Assembly (NCBI RefSeq): GCF_028610675.1
Contig: NZ_JAQQWS010000010.1
Span: forward strand, 62,001 to 126,000
Reading direction: 5' to 3'
DNA from: Alkalihalobacillus pseudalcaliphilus
Lineage (GTDB): Bacteria > Bacillota > Bacilli > Bacillales > Bacillaceae_D
DNA length: 64,000 bases
Below are positions 34,966 through 44,471 of the stretch, piece after piece (positions within the stretch are counted from its first letter, which is position 1; each line of letters begins with the position of its first letter). The translations under genes and the position numbers were made by a program. The notes under the pieces were generated by a model. It searched no databases. It was not told where the DNA came from and saw nothing but the letters and a program-made list of their open reading frames with translations.

Positions 34966-37353
34966 ATGCCTGTTCAAATTAGGAAGGCAGCTGTCATTGG
35001 CTCAGGAGTGATGGGAGCCCAAATTGCAGCGTTATTAGCGAATACCGGAATTCAGACATTACTTTTTGACTTGAAGCCTCAAGAATTGACTGCCAAAGAA
35101 GAAAAGCAAGGACTTACTCTAAAAAGTCATGCGGTAAAGAACCGTGTTGTCTTAGAAGCGATTGAAAAGTTAAAAAAGCTTAAACCCGCACCGTTAGGAA
35201 CAAAGGAACAAGCCAAATTATTGGAAGCTTGTAACTTGACTGATGATTTACGACGCCTCGGAGAAGTGGATTGGATTATTGAAGCTGTCGTGGAAAAGAT
35301 GCCGGTTAAGAAGGAACTTTTTGCAAAGATTGAGAAGGTGAAAAAGCCACATTGTATCGTAAGTTCAAATACTTCAGGTTTATCTATTGAAGGAATGGTC
35401 GAAGAATGCTCAGATGAATTTAAAGCGAAGTTTTTAGGAACTCACTTTTTTAATCCACCAAGGTATTTAAAGCTGGTTGAATTTATTCCTAATACCCAAA
35501 CAAGTGATGAAACACTTCAGTTTATGAGAGCGTTTACTGAACAACGATTAGGAAAAACAGTCGTCATTGCAAAAGATTCACCGAATTTTATTGCTAACCG
35601 AATTGGAACCTATGGCTTATTACTAACAGTTCAAGAAATGGAAAAAAGCGGATTGTCGGTTTCCGATGTTGATGCTTTAACTGGGAAATTAATTGGTAGA
35701 CCCAAAAGTGCAACATTTAGAACATTAGATGTGGTTGGTTTAGATACATTTATGCATGTTGCCAAAACCGTATATGACCACACAGAAGGTGAAGAGCAAG
35801 CCTTATTTGACCCTCCGAATTTTATGAAACGATTAGTTGAAAATGGGGCCATTGGTCAAAAAGTAGGAAAAGGATTTTATCAAAAAAATAAAAAAGACGG
35901 AAAATCCATTATTTTAGCCGTTAATCCAGAAACTTTAGAGTATGAAGAAACGACCAAGTATCAATCTGAATTAACGAGTCAGACAAAACAAATGAAGTCA
36001 CTAAGGAAACGAATTGCTTTTGCTGTTTCACAAAACACCGACGACTCTAAATTCTTATGGAACTTAATATCAAATGTACTTGTTTATGCGTCACAAAAGA
36101 AAGATGAAATCGCTGATGATATTTATTCCATTGATGTTGCGATGAAGACCGGGTTTGGTTGGGAAGCAGGTCCATTTGAATTATGGGATATGATTGGATT
36201 TGAACAAACCGTCACGAAGATGAAAGAGTCTGGTCTTGAAGTTCCAACATGGATTGATAAGATGAAGGGGAATAATGTAAGCCAGTTTTATCGTGATGGA
36301 CAATATTATGATAATCATTCAGAAGGATACGTCGATATTCCGAAAAAAGATAGTTACTATAATTTAGCATTATTACGAAAAGAGAAAAAGATTTTCGGTA
36401 ATGACGGTGCAAGTCTACTTGATATTGGTGATGATGTGGTCTTAATGGAAATGCATTCGCCAAATCAATCAATTGGATTAGACGTACTTGATATGATTCG
36501 TCGTTCCGTTGAAGAAGCAGAGAAATCTTATCGTGGTCTGGTCATTAGTCATCAAGGGAAAAACTTCTGTGTTGGAGCCAATTTGATGATGATTTTATTA
36601 GAAGCACAAAGTGATAATTACGAAGACATCGAAGATATTATTCACATTTTCCAACAATCAATGGCAAAAATACGCTACTCAAGTAAACCTGTCGTAGTCG
36701 GAGCATTTGGAATGACATTAGGTGGCGGTGTTGAAATGAGTTTACCTGCTGCAAGTATCCATGCAGATTTTGAAACATATATGGGTCTTGTTGAAACTGG
36801 AGTAGGGCTTATTCCTGGCGGTGGAGGTAATAAAGAGCTGTATTTAAGAAACTTAAAAAATGTCGCAACAGATGTAAACTTTGATTTACAGCAAGTTGCG
36901 AATAAGACTTTTGAGACGATTGCTATGGCAACTGTTTCAACCTCAGCACTAGAAGCGAAGAAATTAAACTATTTAGGTGATCAGGATGCGATCATTTTTG
37001 ATAAAGAGGAAATTATTGAACGTAGCAAACAGACCGTTCTGACTCTAGAAAAAAATCATTATTTACCGCCTACACGTGACCCAATTCCTGTAGTTGGTGA
37101 AAGTGGGTATGCAACGATGTTACTTGGAGCAAAGAGTCTACATTGGGCAGGTCGTATAAGTGATCATGATTTAAAAATTGCAGAAAAATTAGCCTTTGTT
37201 ATTGCAGGAGGCCGTGTTCCAAAGGGTACTTTTGTTGATGAGCAATATATTTTGGATATTGAGAGAGAGGCATTTTTAAGTCTTGTTGGGGAACCAAAAA
37301 CACAACAACGTATGCAACATATGTTGATGACTAAAAGACCGTTACGTAACTAA
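34966..37353 (+). CDS. fadN: 3-hydroxyacyl-CoA dehydrogenase / enoyl-CoA hydratase
   Basis: Bifunctional beta-oxidation protein of 795 residues. The N-terminal part is a 3-hydroxyacyl-CoA dehydrogenase with the NAD loop GSGVMG (residues 12-17) and THFFNPPRYLKLVE; the C-terminal third is a crotonase-fold hydratase (FCVGANLMM, GMTLGGGVEMSL). This dehydrogenase-first order is that of B. subtilis FadN, opposite to E. coli FadB. ATG 34966 follows GAGGAGGG; upstream in-frame starts lack a site. Followed by fadA. Confidence 0.93.
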   Translation: MPVQIRKAAVIGSGVMGAQIAALLANTGIQTLLFDLKPQELTAKEEKQGLTLKSHAVKNRVVLEAIEKLKKLKPAPLGTKEQAKLLEACNLTDDLRRLGEVDWIIEAVVEKMPVKKELFAKIEKVKKPHCIVSSNTSGLSIEGMVEECSDEFKAKFLGTHFFNPPRYLKLVEFIPNTQTSDETLQFMRAFTEQRLGKTVVIAKDSPNFIANRIGTYGLLLTVQEMEKSGLSVSDVDALTGKLIGRPKSATFRTLDVVGLDTFMHVAKTVYDHTEGEEQALFDPPNFMKRLVENGAIGQKVGKGFYQKNKKDGKSIILAVNPETLEYEETTKYQSELTSQTKQMKSLRKRIAFAVSQNTDDSKFLWNLISNVLVYASQKKDEIADDIYSIDVAMKTGFGWEAGPFELWDMIGFEQTVTKMKESGLEVPTWIDKMKGNNVSQFYRDGQYYDNHSEGYVDIPKKDSYYNLALLRKEKKIFGNDGASLLDIGDDVVLMEMHSPNQSIGLDVLDMIRRSVEEAEKSYRGLVISHQGKNFCVGANLMMILLEAQSDNYEDIEDIIHIFQQSMAKIRYSSKPVVVGAFGMTLGGGVEMSLPAASIHADFETYMGLVETGVGLIPGGGGNKELYLRNLKNVATDVNFDLQQVANKTFETIAMATVSTSALEAKKLNYLGDQDAIIFDKEEIIERSKQTVLTLEKNHYLPPTRDPIPVVGESGYATMLLGAKSLHWAGRISDHDLKIAEKLAFVIAGGRVPKGTFVDEQYILDIEREAFLSLVGEPKTQQRMQHMLMTKRPLRN

Positions 37354-37366
37354 AGGAGGGGATTAA

Positions 37367-38542
37367 ATGAAAGAAGCAGTTATTGTAAGTGGTGCAAGGA
37401 CAGCAGTAGGTAAAGCGAAAAAAGGAACGCTTGCCAACATGAGGGCCGATGATTTTGCAGCCGAAACGATAAAGGCTACATTAGCACGTGCGAATTTTAC
37501 CGACCTCGATCAAATTGATGATGTCATTATCGGTTGTGCGATGCCTGAGGCTGAGCAAGGAATGAATATGGCAAGAACGATCTCCCTTTTGGCTGGATTA
37601 CCAGATAGTGTACCAGCTATTACGGTTAATCGTTATTGTTCGTCAGGGTTACAAAGTATTGCTTACGCAGCAGAACGTATTTTATCTGGGCAGGCAAAAT
37701 CAATTATTGCAGGAGGAGCAGAATCAATGACCCAAATTCCAATGGGAGGTCACGTGATCGCTCCAAATCCAAAGTTAGTAGAAGGCCGTGCTGAATATTA
37801 TATGAATATGGGAATGACGGCAGAAGAAGTAGCGAATCGACATGGTGTAAGCCGTGAAGAACAGGACAAATTCGCTGTAGAAAGTCAGCAAAAAGCAGCA
37901 GCAGCATTGAAGTCAGGTGCTTTTAAAGATGAAATCGTTCCTATTGAAGTAACGCTAAGGTCATTACAGCAAAATCGCCTTGTTGAAAAGAAGGTTCAGT
38001 TCTCCGAGGATGAAGGAGTACGTGCGGATACTTCTTTAGAAGGACTTGCCAAATTAAAACCTGCATTCCATGTAAAAGGTTCTGTCACTGCTGGGAATGC
38101 TTCACAAATGAGTGATGGAGCTGCTTCTGTTCTGGTTATGGAAAAGGATGAAGCTAAAAGCAGAGGGTTAACACCTATAGCTAAATTCCGTTCATATGCA
38201 GTCACAGGTTGTGCACCAGAAGTAATGGGGTTAGGGCCAATTACAGCTATTCCAAAAGCTTTAGCATTAGCAGGATTAAAGAAAGAAGATATAGGTTTGT
38301 TTGAGATTAATGAAGCTTTTGCTGCTCAAGCTTTACAAGTCGTACGTTCACTGGAATTAGACATTGATAAAGTAAACGTAAATGGTGGAGCAATCGCATT
38401 AGGTCACCCACTAGGTTGTACCGGGACCAAACTTTCATTAACACTCCTACATGAAATGCAAAAACGAAATGTCCAATATGGAGTTGTCTCCATGTGTATC
38501 GGCGGAGGAATGGGAGCAGCTGCTGTATTCGAATTAAGCTAA
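37367..38542 (+). CDS. fadA: Acetyl-CoA C-acyltransferase (3-ketoacyl-CoA thiolase)
   Basis: Thiolase of 391 residues cleaving 3-ketoacyl-CoA with CoA in beta-oxidation. The nucleophile is C91 in NRYCSSGLQS; the NEAFAAQ, GGAIALGHPLGCTG and CIGGGMGAA motifs carry the other catalytic His and Cys. AAAGGAGGGG lies 7 bases before ATG 37367 and 13 bases after the fadN stop. In most relatives fadE follows directly; here a 457-bp repeat separates them. Confidence 0.95.
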   Translation: MKEAVIVSGARTAVGKAKKGTLANMRADDFAAETIKATLARANFTDLDQIDDVIIGCAMPEAEQGMNMARTISLLAGLPDSVPAITVNRYCSSGLQSIAYAAERILSGQAKSIIAGGAESMTQIPMGGHVIAPNPKLVEGRAEYYMNMGMTAEEVANRHGVSREEQDKFAVESQQKAAAALKSGAFKDEIVPIEVTLRSLQQNRLVEKKVQFSEDEGVRADTSLEGLAKLKPAFHVKGSVTAGNASQMSDGAASVLVMEKDEAKSRGLTPIAKFRSYAVTGCAPEVMGLGPITAIPKALALAGLKKEDIGLFEINEAFAAQALQVVRSLELDIDKVNVNGGAIALGHPLGCTGTKLSLTLLHEMQKRNVQYGVVSMCIGGGMGAAAVFELS

Positions 38543-38588
38543 AAGAGTGAGCTTGAAATGGTAGCAATGACAACACTCCATATACACA

Positions 38589-39045
38589 CTTTCATATAAA
38601 AACCAACATGGCGAAGCCCAATTCCGCCACTAACAAAGATGAAAGTGATTTTTCACCATCTTAACAATCCATAAAGGTTTGTGCAGATCCTGACGTCAAA
38701 CCTTGGAGTGAAAAGGCTGAACGTGACAGTTACTCAAAGGAAGAAGGTGAGAACTACACGAAAAAGGCTGAACGTGTAAGTTGGTTGTTTAACAGTTCGT
38801 TTTTCGTTTAATTTGATTTTGTTCTTTTTCATTTTCATTTGTTAGATGGATTTTTGAACTTGAGAATTAAAAGTAACCTAGCGGACGAAAACATGCGGAG
38901 ACTCCCGTGGGACGTAGTGGCAGTGCTGAGATCCAGCGGCATAGCCGATTAGCTCAGCGCCACCCCACAGGACGCGGAGCATGATTTTCGGTAGCGACGA
39001 GTAGAGCTCCGCACTTGAGCGTCAGCACTAACTTTCATATAAAAA
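38589..39045 (+). repeat. Dispersed repeat copy 7, between fadA and fadE
   Basis: Bounded by CTTTCATATAAAAA at 38589-38602 and 39032-39045. Order: CATGGCGAAGCCCAATTCCG, ACAAAGATGAAAGT, CTTAACAATCCATAAAGG with one GTGCAGAT hairpin half, AAAAGGCTGAACGTG words, TTTGATTTTGTTCTTTTTC, GCGGAGACTCCCGTGGG, a GATTAGCTCAGCGCCACC stem and GAGCATGATTTTCGGTAGC. It ends 4 bases before the fadE ribosome binding site. It accounts for nearly all of the 521-base gap. Confidence 0.85.
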
Positions 39046-39063
39046 TACAAGGAGGAATATAAA

Positions 39064-40818
39064 ATGACACAAAAAGTAGAATGGCATAAAGGGGCAAGCT
39101 TCCTATTAGGAAAAACGGAAATAGACTCCATCTATACACCAGAGGATTTAAATGAAGACCAAATCGAAATTGGTAAAATGGTTGAACAATTTGTTGAAAA
39201 AGATGTAACACCTTATATTGACGATATTGAGAACCATGAATTTGAACATACTGTAAGATTATTAAAAAAAGCAGGGGAATTAGGTTTATTAGGTGCAGAT
39301 GTACCAGAAAAATTTGGTGGGCTTGGCTTGGATAAATTGAGTTCATCAGTCATTACTGAAAAAATTGCCCGTGTTGGTGGTTTTGGACTTAGCCACGGTG
39401 CTCACGTAGGAATTGGCTCCTTACCAATTGTATTTTTCGGGAACGAAGAACAAAAAGCGAAATACTTACCAGATCTAGCAAGTGGTGAAAAATTAGCTGC
39501 TTATGCTCTAACAGAACCGGGCTCAGGCTCCGATGCCTTAGGAGCGAGAACCAAGGCAGTTCTAAATGAAGCAGGGACACACTACGTATTAAACGGTGAA
39601 AAACAATGGATTACAAATGCTGGCTTTGCTGATGTTTTTGTTGTATATGCAAAAATTGATGGCGAAAAATTCACTGCTTTTATAGTTGATCGAGAATTCG
39701 AAGGTGTTGCTGTTGGACCAGAGGAAAAGAAAATGGGTATTAAGGGCTCTTCTACAAGGACGCTTATTTTAGAGGATGCACTCGTACCAGTTGATAATGT
39801 TTTAGGCGAAATTGGTAAAGGTCATCTGATTGCCTTTAACATTTTAAATATCGGTCGTTACAAATTGGGAATTGGTTGTCTAGGCGGTGCCAAACGTGGC
39901 TTAAAGCTAGCTTTAGATTATGCATCTGAGCGTAAACAATTTAAAACGCCAATTATTAACTTCCCACTTATTCAAGAAAAACTAGCGAAAATGGCGACTC
40001 GTATTTATGCAGCTGAGAGTGCGTGCTATCGTACAGGTGGATTATTTGAGCAAAGAATGTCAGATATGGAGGATGCATCAGGTCAAAATGCAGCCAAAGC
40101 GATTGCTGAATATGCTGTGGAGTGCTCGATTACCAAAATTGCAGGCTCAGAAATGTTAGATTTTGTTGCTGATGAAGCCGTTCAAATCCACGGTGGTTAC
40201 GGATTTATGGCTGAATACGAGGTAGAAAGGATGTATCGCGATTCCAGAATTAATCGTATTTTTGAAGGGACAAATGAGATTAATCGTCTTCTAATTCCAG
40301 GTACGATCCTTCGTAAAGCAATGAAGGGAGAATTACCTTTATTAGAAAAAGCGATGGATTTACAAAAAGAGCTATTGATGTTGATGCCAGCTCAAGTAGG
40401 TAGTGAGCCTTTAGAGCGAGAAGTAGCTGTTGTAGAGAACAGTAAAAAGCTGTTTCTATTAATTGCAGGTACGGCTGCACAAAAATATCAAGAAAAAATT
40501 CAAGATGAGCAAGAGATGCTTGCTAATGTTGCTGATATTGTATTAGAAATTTTCCAAATGGAATCAGCAGTAGCACGTACACAAAAAATGATAGAGCGAG
40601 TTGGTGAAGAAAAGGCTCAAAAATACATTCTAATGACAGAATTATATTGTCATGAAGGACTAGTGAAAATTGAGGCCCTTGCTAAGGAAACAATTAGTAA
40701 TGTGGAATCAGGAGATACGTTAAGAACGATGCTATCAATTGTTCGCAAGCTCACTAAAACTAATCCAATCAATGCAATCCAAACCAAACGAGCTATTGCA
40801 AAATATCTCATGGAATAG
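39064..40818 (+). CDS. fadE: Acyl-CoA dehydrogenase
   Basis: FAD-dependent enzyme of 584 residues making trans-2-enoyl-CoA, the first step of beta-oxidation. Family motifs include YALTEPGSGSDALG (about 150-163), the QWITNAG segment and the C-terminal QIHGGYGFMAEYEVERMYRD with the catalytic-loop region EGTNEI. A C-terminal helical extension beyond the core is normal for this subfamily. AAGGAGG precedes ATG 39064 right after repeat copy 7. Followed by a strong terminator, ending the fad unit. Confidence 0.94.
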   Translation: MTQKVEWHKGASFLLGKTEIDSIYTPEDLNEDQIEIGKMVEQFVEKDVTPYIDDIENHEFEHTVRLLKKAGELGLLGADVPEKFGGLGLDKLSSSVITEKIARVGGFGLSHGAHVGIGSLPIVFFGNEEQKAKYLPDLASGEKLAAYALTEPGSGSDALGARTKAVLNEAGTHYVLNGEKQWITNAGFADVFVVYAKIDGEKFTAFIVDREFEGVAVGPEEKKMGIKGSSTRTLILEDALVPVDNVLGEIGKGHLIAFNILNIGRYKLGIGCLGGAKRGLKLALDYASERKQFKTPIINFPLIQEKLAKMATRIYAAESACYRTGGLFEQRMSDMEDASGQNAAKAIAEYAVECSITKIAGSEMLDFVADEAVQIHGGYGFMAEYEVERMYRDSRINRIFEGTNEINRLLIPGTILRKAMKGELPLLEKAMDLQKELLMLMPAQVGSEPLEREVAVVENSKKLFLLIAGTAAQKYQEKIQDEQEMLANVADIVLEIFQMESAVARTQKMIERVGEEKAQKYILMTELYCHEGLVKIEALAKETISNVESGDTLRTMLSIVRKLTKTNPINAIQTKRAIAKYLME

Positions 40819-40833
40819 GGAGCATAAAAAAAT

Positions 40834-40872
40834 AAAGGAGAGGTCCCTTATTTAGGGGATCTCTCCTTTTTA
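40834..40872 (+). terminator. Terminator of fadE
   Basis: AAAGGAGAG (40834-40842) pairs with CTCTCCTTT (40861-40869) with an inner TCCC/GGGGA extension, followed by T residues. Confidence 0.88.
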
Positions 40873-40942
40873 TAATCATTGAATAATACGTCCTGCTTAT
40901 CGTGACAGTATTTTTTACTTGTGACGGCAAGGAGGTGAACAT

Positions 40943-41046
40943 AAAAGGTGGTTAATGAAAAGATACGTAAGCTGAACGAGTGATTGTCTGTACAAAAAGG
41001 TGATTAATGTGAAGATATGGAAGCGAAACAAGTGATTACCTGCATA
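40943..41046 (+). repeat. Two imperfect 52-bp direct repeats
   Basis: AAAAGGTGGTTAATGAAAAG (40943) and AAAAGGTGATTAATGTGAAG (40995) begin two copies 52 bases apart, continuing with GCTGAACGAGTGATTG and GCGAAACAAGTGATTA. The wording recalls the GGCTGAACGTG part of the dispersed repeat. No gene lies in this 380-base gap. Confidence 0.6.
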
Positions 41047-41197
41047 AAGCGGGCAACACCAACTAAAGAAGAGAGTTGCAAGACAATAGCCCCTCTGCCA
41101 ATTGTTTCGAAATCGTGAAGAAAGGGCAAATTAGTGGTGATTCATTGAAAATTAACGTTTATCTCATTATAATAATTATCGAAGAGGAGTGATGAAC

Positions 41198-41554
41198 ATG
41201 AGTCTTACCTTTTATCAGTATCCTAAATGTGGAACTTGCCGAAATGCAAAAAAATGGTTAGAAACCAACGAGATTGAATTTGAATCGATTCACCTTGTCG
41301 AGAACCCACCAAGTAAGGAAGAATTAAAAGAACTTTATGTTAAAAGTGGCCTGGAGCTAAAAAAATTCTTTAACACAAGCGGTCAAAAATACCGCGAATT
41401 AGGTCTTAAGGACAAGCTCAAAGATATGAATGAAGACGAACAATTACGTCTATTGGCAACGGATGGTATGCTTGTTAAAAGGCCGATTCTAACAGATGGA
41501 AAAAGAGTAACGGTTGGATTTAAAGAAGCAGAATACGAGCAAATTTGGAAATAA
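41198..41554 (+). CDS. yusI: ArsC/Spx-family protein YusI
   Basis: A 118-residue thioredoxin-fold protein with the CxxC motif CGTC near residue 10-13 (YQYPKCGTCRNAKKW), NTSGQKYRELGLK and LVKRPILTDGKRVTVGF. It is close to B. subtilis YusI along its whole length; function is not established, and it is not a demonstrated arsenate reductase. ATG 41198 has GAGGAG 8 bases upstream; GTG 41189 and ATG 41192 are also in frame. Its place between fadE and gcvH is conserved. Confidence 0.9.
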   Translation: MSLTFYQYPKCGTCRNAKKWLETNEIEFESIHLVENPPSKEELKELYVKSGLELKKFFNTSGQKYRELGLKDKLKDMNEDEQLRLLATDGMLVKRPILTDGKRVTVGFKEAEYEQIWK

Positions 41555-41647
41555 AGTAATCAAGGATGTTCATTTTATAAAAAACCATGTATAGTAATTT
41601 TATAGAGAAAACTATAACATGCTTAAAATATTGGAGGTTTCATCTAA

Positions 41648-42034
41648 ATGAGTAATTTACCAAAAGAATTAAAGTATTCAGAAGAACACGAGTGGGTAAA
41701 AACGGAAGACGGCAAAGTGCGTATCGGAATTACTGACTTTGCTCAATCAGAGTTAGGAGATATTGTTTTTGTAGAGCTACCAGAGGTTGGTGACGAAATC
41801 GAAGCGGACGAGCCATTTGGAAGTGTAGAATCAGTTAAGACTGTTTCTGAGCTTTATGCTCCTATTAGTGGAAAAGTAGTTGAAATCAATGAGGATTTAG
41901 ATGATTCTCCTGAATTTGTTAATGAATCACCATACGAAAAGGCATGGATGATTGTTGTTGAGCCTTCTGATGAGTCTGAAATTGACAAATTAATGTCAGC
42001 TGACCAATATGAAGAAATGATTAACGAAGATTAA
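41648..42034 (+). CDS. gcvH: Glycine cleavage system H protein
   Basis: A 128-residue lipoyl carrier of the glycine cleavage complex; in Bacillus and Staphylococcus also a hub for lipoate transfer to other complexes. The lipoylated lysine is K64 in [13 protein letters not shown] precedes ATG 41648. It is separate from the gcvT/gcvP genes, as usual in this group, and has its own terminator. Confidence 0.96.
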   Translation: MSNLPKELKYSEEHEWVKTEDGKVRIGITDFAQSELGDIVFVELPEVGDEIEADEPFGSVESVKTVSELYAPISGKVVEINEDLDDSPEFVNESPYEKAWMIVVEPSDESEIDKLMSADQYEEMINED

Positions 42035-42055
42035 TACCCTAAATGATTGAAATCG

Positions 42056-42087
42056 AAGCACGAAGAGTTTACTCTTTGTGCTTTTTC
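42056..42087 (+). terminator. Terminator of gcvH
   Basis: AAGCACGAAGAGT pairs with ACTCTTTGTGCTT around a two-base loop extended by T residues (42056-42086). Confidence 0.85.
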
Positions 42088-42182
42088 CTGATCCAACTTC
42101 CACCCGATTTCCCACTAATTTTGGAGAATGACACGCTATTAGAAGGTTAACTTATCAATATAACAGGATAGGGGGAATTAGT

Positions 42183-42419
42183 TTGGATCTAGAGAAAATC
42201 GATGTTACGAGTAAAATTATTGGGAAATATCAAGATGGTCAATTAAACCTTTATATGGGTGATATTCGTATTGGGGAAGTAACAGAATCAAATGAAGGAT
42301 TAAAAAGAAAAATGAAAAAAGGCTTTGTTTTTGAAGATAATAAGATTTTCCATTATGAAAATGCTCACCCTGAACAAGTACGGGCGTATGTTGAAAATTG
42401 TGATGGTGGTTGGTGTTGA
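42183..42419 (+). CDS. yusG: DUF2553 protein YusG
   Basis: A 78-residue protein of unknown function, recognised by length, C-terminal CDGGWC and its conserved position next to gcvH. The core reads LYMGDIRIGEV and KKGFVFEDNKIFHYENAHPEQV. TTG 42183 follows ATAGGGGGA. Predicted cytosolic; nothing in the sequence suggests an activity. Confidence 0.8.
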   Translation: MDLEKIDVTSKIIGKYQDGQLNLYMGDIRIGEVTESNEGLKRKMKKGFVFEDNKIFHYENAHPEQVRAYVENCDGGWC

Positions 42420-42472
42420 ATAATAATTTGACTATTCCGATAATAAACATAAGGATACTAGTGTAAAAAAGG

Positions 42473-42502
42473 TTGACAATATTTTTTGTCGCGTGTTACG
42501 AT
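42473..42502 (+). promoter_or_regulatory. Sigma-A promoter of the metNPQ operon
   Basis: Perfect TTGACA (42473-42478) and TACGAT (42497-42502), 18 bases apart, directly upstream of the SAM riboswitch. Confidence 0.75.
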
Positions 42503-42530
42503 GTATCCAATATAAATGAACATTATAATT

Positions 42531-42644
42531 TTCTCTTATCGAGAGAGGTGGAGGGACTGGCCCGATGAAACCCGGCAACCGTAAAACATTATGTTAAGAC
42601 GGTGCTAAATCCTGCAAAGCTATATAGCTTTGAAAGATGAGATT
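42531..42644 (+). promoter_or_regulatory. SAM-I riboswitch (S-box) aptamer
   Basis: The P1 arms are TTCTCTTATC (42531) and GATGAGAT (about 42636). The conserved core AGAGGTGGAGGGACTGG, CCGATGAAACCCGGCAACC and GGTGCTAAATCCTGC is intact. It binds S-adenosylmethionine and stops transcription of the methionine transporter genes when SAM is plentiful. Confidence 0.96.
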
Positions 42645-42648
42645 AAGG

Positions 42649-42693
42649 TAAAACCTTCTTTTCATCTGTATAGATAAAAAGAAGGTTTTTTTG
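42649..42693 (+). terminator. Riboswitch expression-platform terminator
   Basis: AAAACCTTCTTTT pairs with AAAAAGAAGGTTTT, followed by T residues. The upstream arm can alternatively pair with the aptamer 3' side, as in other S-box leaders. Confidence 0.9.
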
Positions 42694-42769
42694 GTTCAAA
42701 AACCCACACTTTAATAATGTTTGTTCTCGTAAGAAATGCGTGGGGGAAATTGTCAGGAGGCAAGAAGCG

Positions 42770-43795
42770 GTGATTACATTAAGTGACATCCAAAAGATTT
42801 TTACTACCAAGGATGGTCCTGTGAATGCAGTTGATGGTGTTAACCTTGAGATAAAAAAAGGCCAAATTTTTGGTGTGATTGGTTATAGTGGTGCTGGTAA
42901 AAGTACACTAATTCGAATGCTTAATATGTTAGAAAGACCAACAAGTGGCGAAGTGAAAATAGCAGGGAAAAGCTTATCCACATTATCCAATGCTGAATTA
43001 AGAAAAGCGAGACAGGAAATAGGCATGATTTTTCAGCATTTTAATTTATTATGGTCAAGAACGGTCCATGAAAATATTGCTTTCCCTCTAGAAATTGCAG
43101 GGCTACCCAAGAAACAAAGGGACGCAAGAGTGGACGAATTAATTGAGCTTGTTGGGCTGAAAGGCCGTGGTTCTAGTTATCCTTCTCAGTTAAGTGGTGG
43201 TCAAAAACAAAGAGTCGGTATTGCACGTGCTTTAGCCAATAACCCAAAGGTTTTATTGTGTGATGAAGCAACTTCAGCTCTTGATCCGAAAACAACAGAT
43301 TCGATTTTGGATTTGTTAGTCGATATTAACAAAAAATTAGATTTAACCATTATTCTTATCACACATGAGATGCATGTTATTCGTAAAATTTGTCATGAAG
43401 TGGCCGTAATGGAAGGTGGTAAAATTGTTGAACAAGGTGAAGTATTAGAAGTTTTTCGTAAACCTAAACAAGAAATGACGAAGGAATTTGTTAAACAAAT
43501 TACTGAACCAGAGGATACGATTCAATCGTTAGAGCATTTCTTTAAACAAGACAATGGTGGAAAGGTCGTTAAGCTTACGTTCGTTGGCAAAGATGCAGAA
43601 CGCCCGCTTATCACAGAGCTTATTCGCCATTTTCATATAGAGGTAAATATTCTTCAAGGAAAGATCTCGAAAACAAGGGATAGTTCATATGGTTCATTAT
43701 TTGTTCATTTAAATGGTGAAAAAGAGGATATTGAAAAAGCGATTGCCTTTATTCAAGAAGAGCAAGTTGAATGGGAGGTAATTGAGCGTGTTTGA
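42770..43795 (+). CDS. metN: Methionine ABC transporter ATP-binding protein
   Basis: ATPase of 341 residues powering D/L-methionine uptake. Walker A GYSGAGKST, signature LSGGQKQR and Walker B VLLCDEATSALDP are present, plus the C-terminal NIL regulatory domain (from about residue 260, with NILQGKISKTRDSSYGSL) that senses methionine. GTG 42770 is chosen because CAGGAGG lies 9 bases upstream and the protein then begins MITLSDIQKIF; GTG 42740 in frame has no site. Overlaps metP by 8 bases. Confidence 0.95.
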   Translation: MITLSDIQKIFTTKDGPVNAVDGVNLEIKKGQIFGVIGYSGAGKSTLIRMLNMLERPTSGEVKIAGKSLSTLSNAELRKARQEIGMIFQHFNLLWSRTVHENIAFPLEIAGLPKKQRDARVDELIELVGLKGRGSSYPSQLSGGQKQRVGIARALANNPKVLLCDEATSALDPKTTDSILDLLVDINKKLDLTIILITHEMHVIRKICHEVAVMEGGKIVEQGEVLEVFRKPKQEMTKEFVKQITEPEDTIQSLEHFFKQDNGGKVVKLTFVGKDAERPLITELIRHFHIEVNILQGKISKTRDSSYGSLFVHLNGEKEDIEKAIAFIQEEQVEWEVIERV

Positions 43796-44456
43796 TGAAT
43801 TTTTAGACGATATAAAATGGGATTTATTATGGGAAGCGACGATAGAAACCGTTTATATGGCAGGGATATCGGTTGCTGCAACATTTATTCTCGGTATATT
43901 TCTTGGTTTAATGCTCTATTTAACTAATCGGGGGAATATGTGGGAAAACCGATTTTTTAATTTTATTTTTGCAGCGATTGTGAATGTTTTTCGTTCAATT
44001 CCGTTTATTATCTTAATTATTTTATTGATTCCTTTTACTAGATCGTTATTTGGATCTATCTTAGGCCCAACGGCCGCTTTACCGGCTTTAATCATTGGAG
44101 CGGCACCATTCTACGCTCGTATGGTTGAAATTGCTTTGCGTGAAGTAGATAAAGGTGTAGTAGAAGCCGCTTATTCCATGGGTGCATCGAATTTGCGAAT
44201 TATTTGGAAGGTCCTTTTACCAGAATCAATGCCAGCGTTGATTTCAGGTATTACCGTAACGAGTATTTCTTTAATTAGCTTTACAGCGATGGCAGGGACA
44301 ATTGGGGCCGGTGGATTAGGACATTTAGCCTTTCTAGAAGGTTTCCAACGAAATAACTCAGCCATTATGGTAGTAGCAACAATCACTATATTAATCTTGG
44401 TATTTATAATCCAAGCGATTGGTGATGTTCTAACAAATAAATTAGATAAACGATAA
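43788..44456 (+). CDS. metP: Methionine ABC transporter permease
   Basis: A 222-residue membrane permease with about five hydrophobic helices and the EAA-type coupling loop VEAAYSMGASNLRIIWKVLLPES near residues 124-146. GTG 43788 follows GGGAGG by 9 bases, inside the end of metN; TTG 43782 is in frame but too close. Partner of MetN and MetQ. Confidence 0.94.
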   Translation: MFDEFLDDIKWDLLWEATIETVYMAGISVAATFILGIFLGLMLYLTNRGNMWENRFFNFIFAAIVNVFRSIPFIILIILLIPFTRSLFGSILGPTAALPALIIGAAPFYARMVEIALREVDKGVVEAAYSMGASNLRIIWKVLLPESMPALISGITVTSISLISFTAMAGTIGAGGLGHLAFLEGFQRNNSAIMVVATITILILVFIIQAIGDVLTNKLDKR

Positions 44457-44471
44457 GAGGGAGAGAATGTG

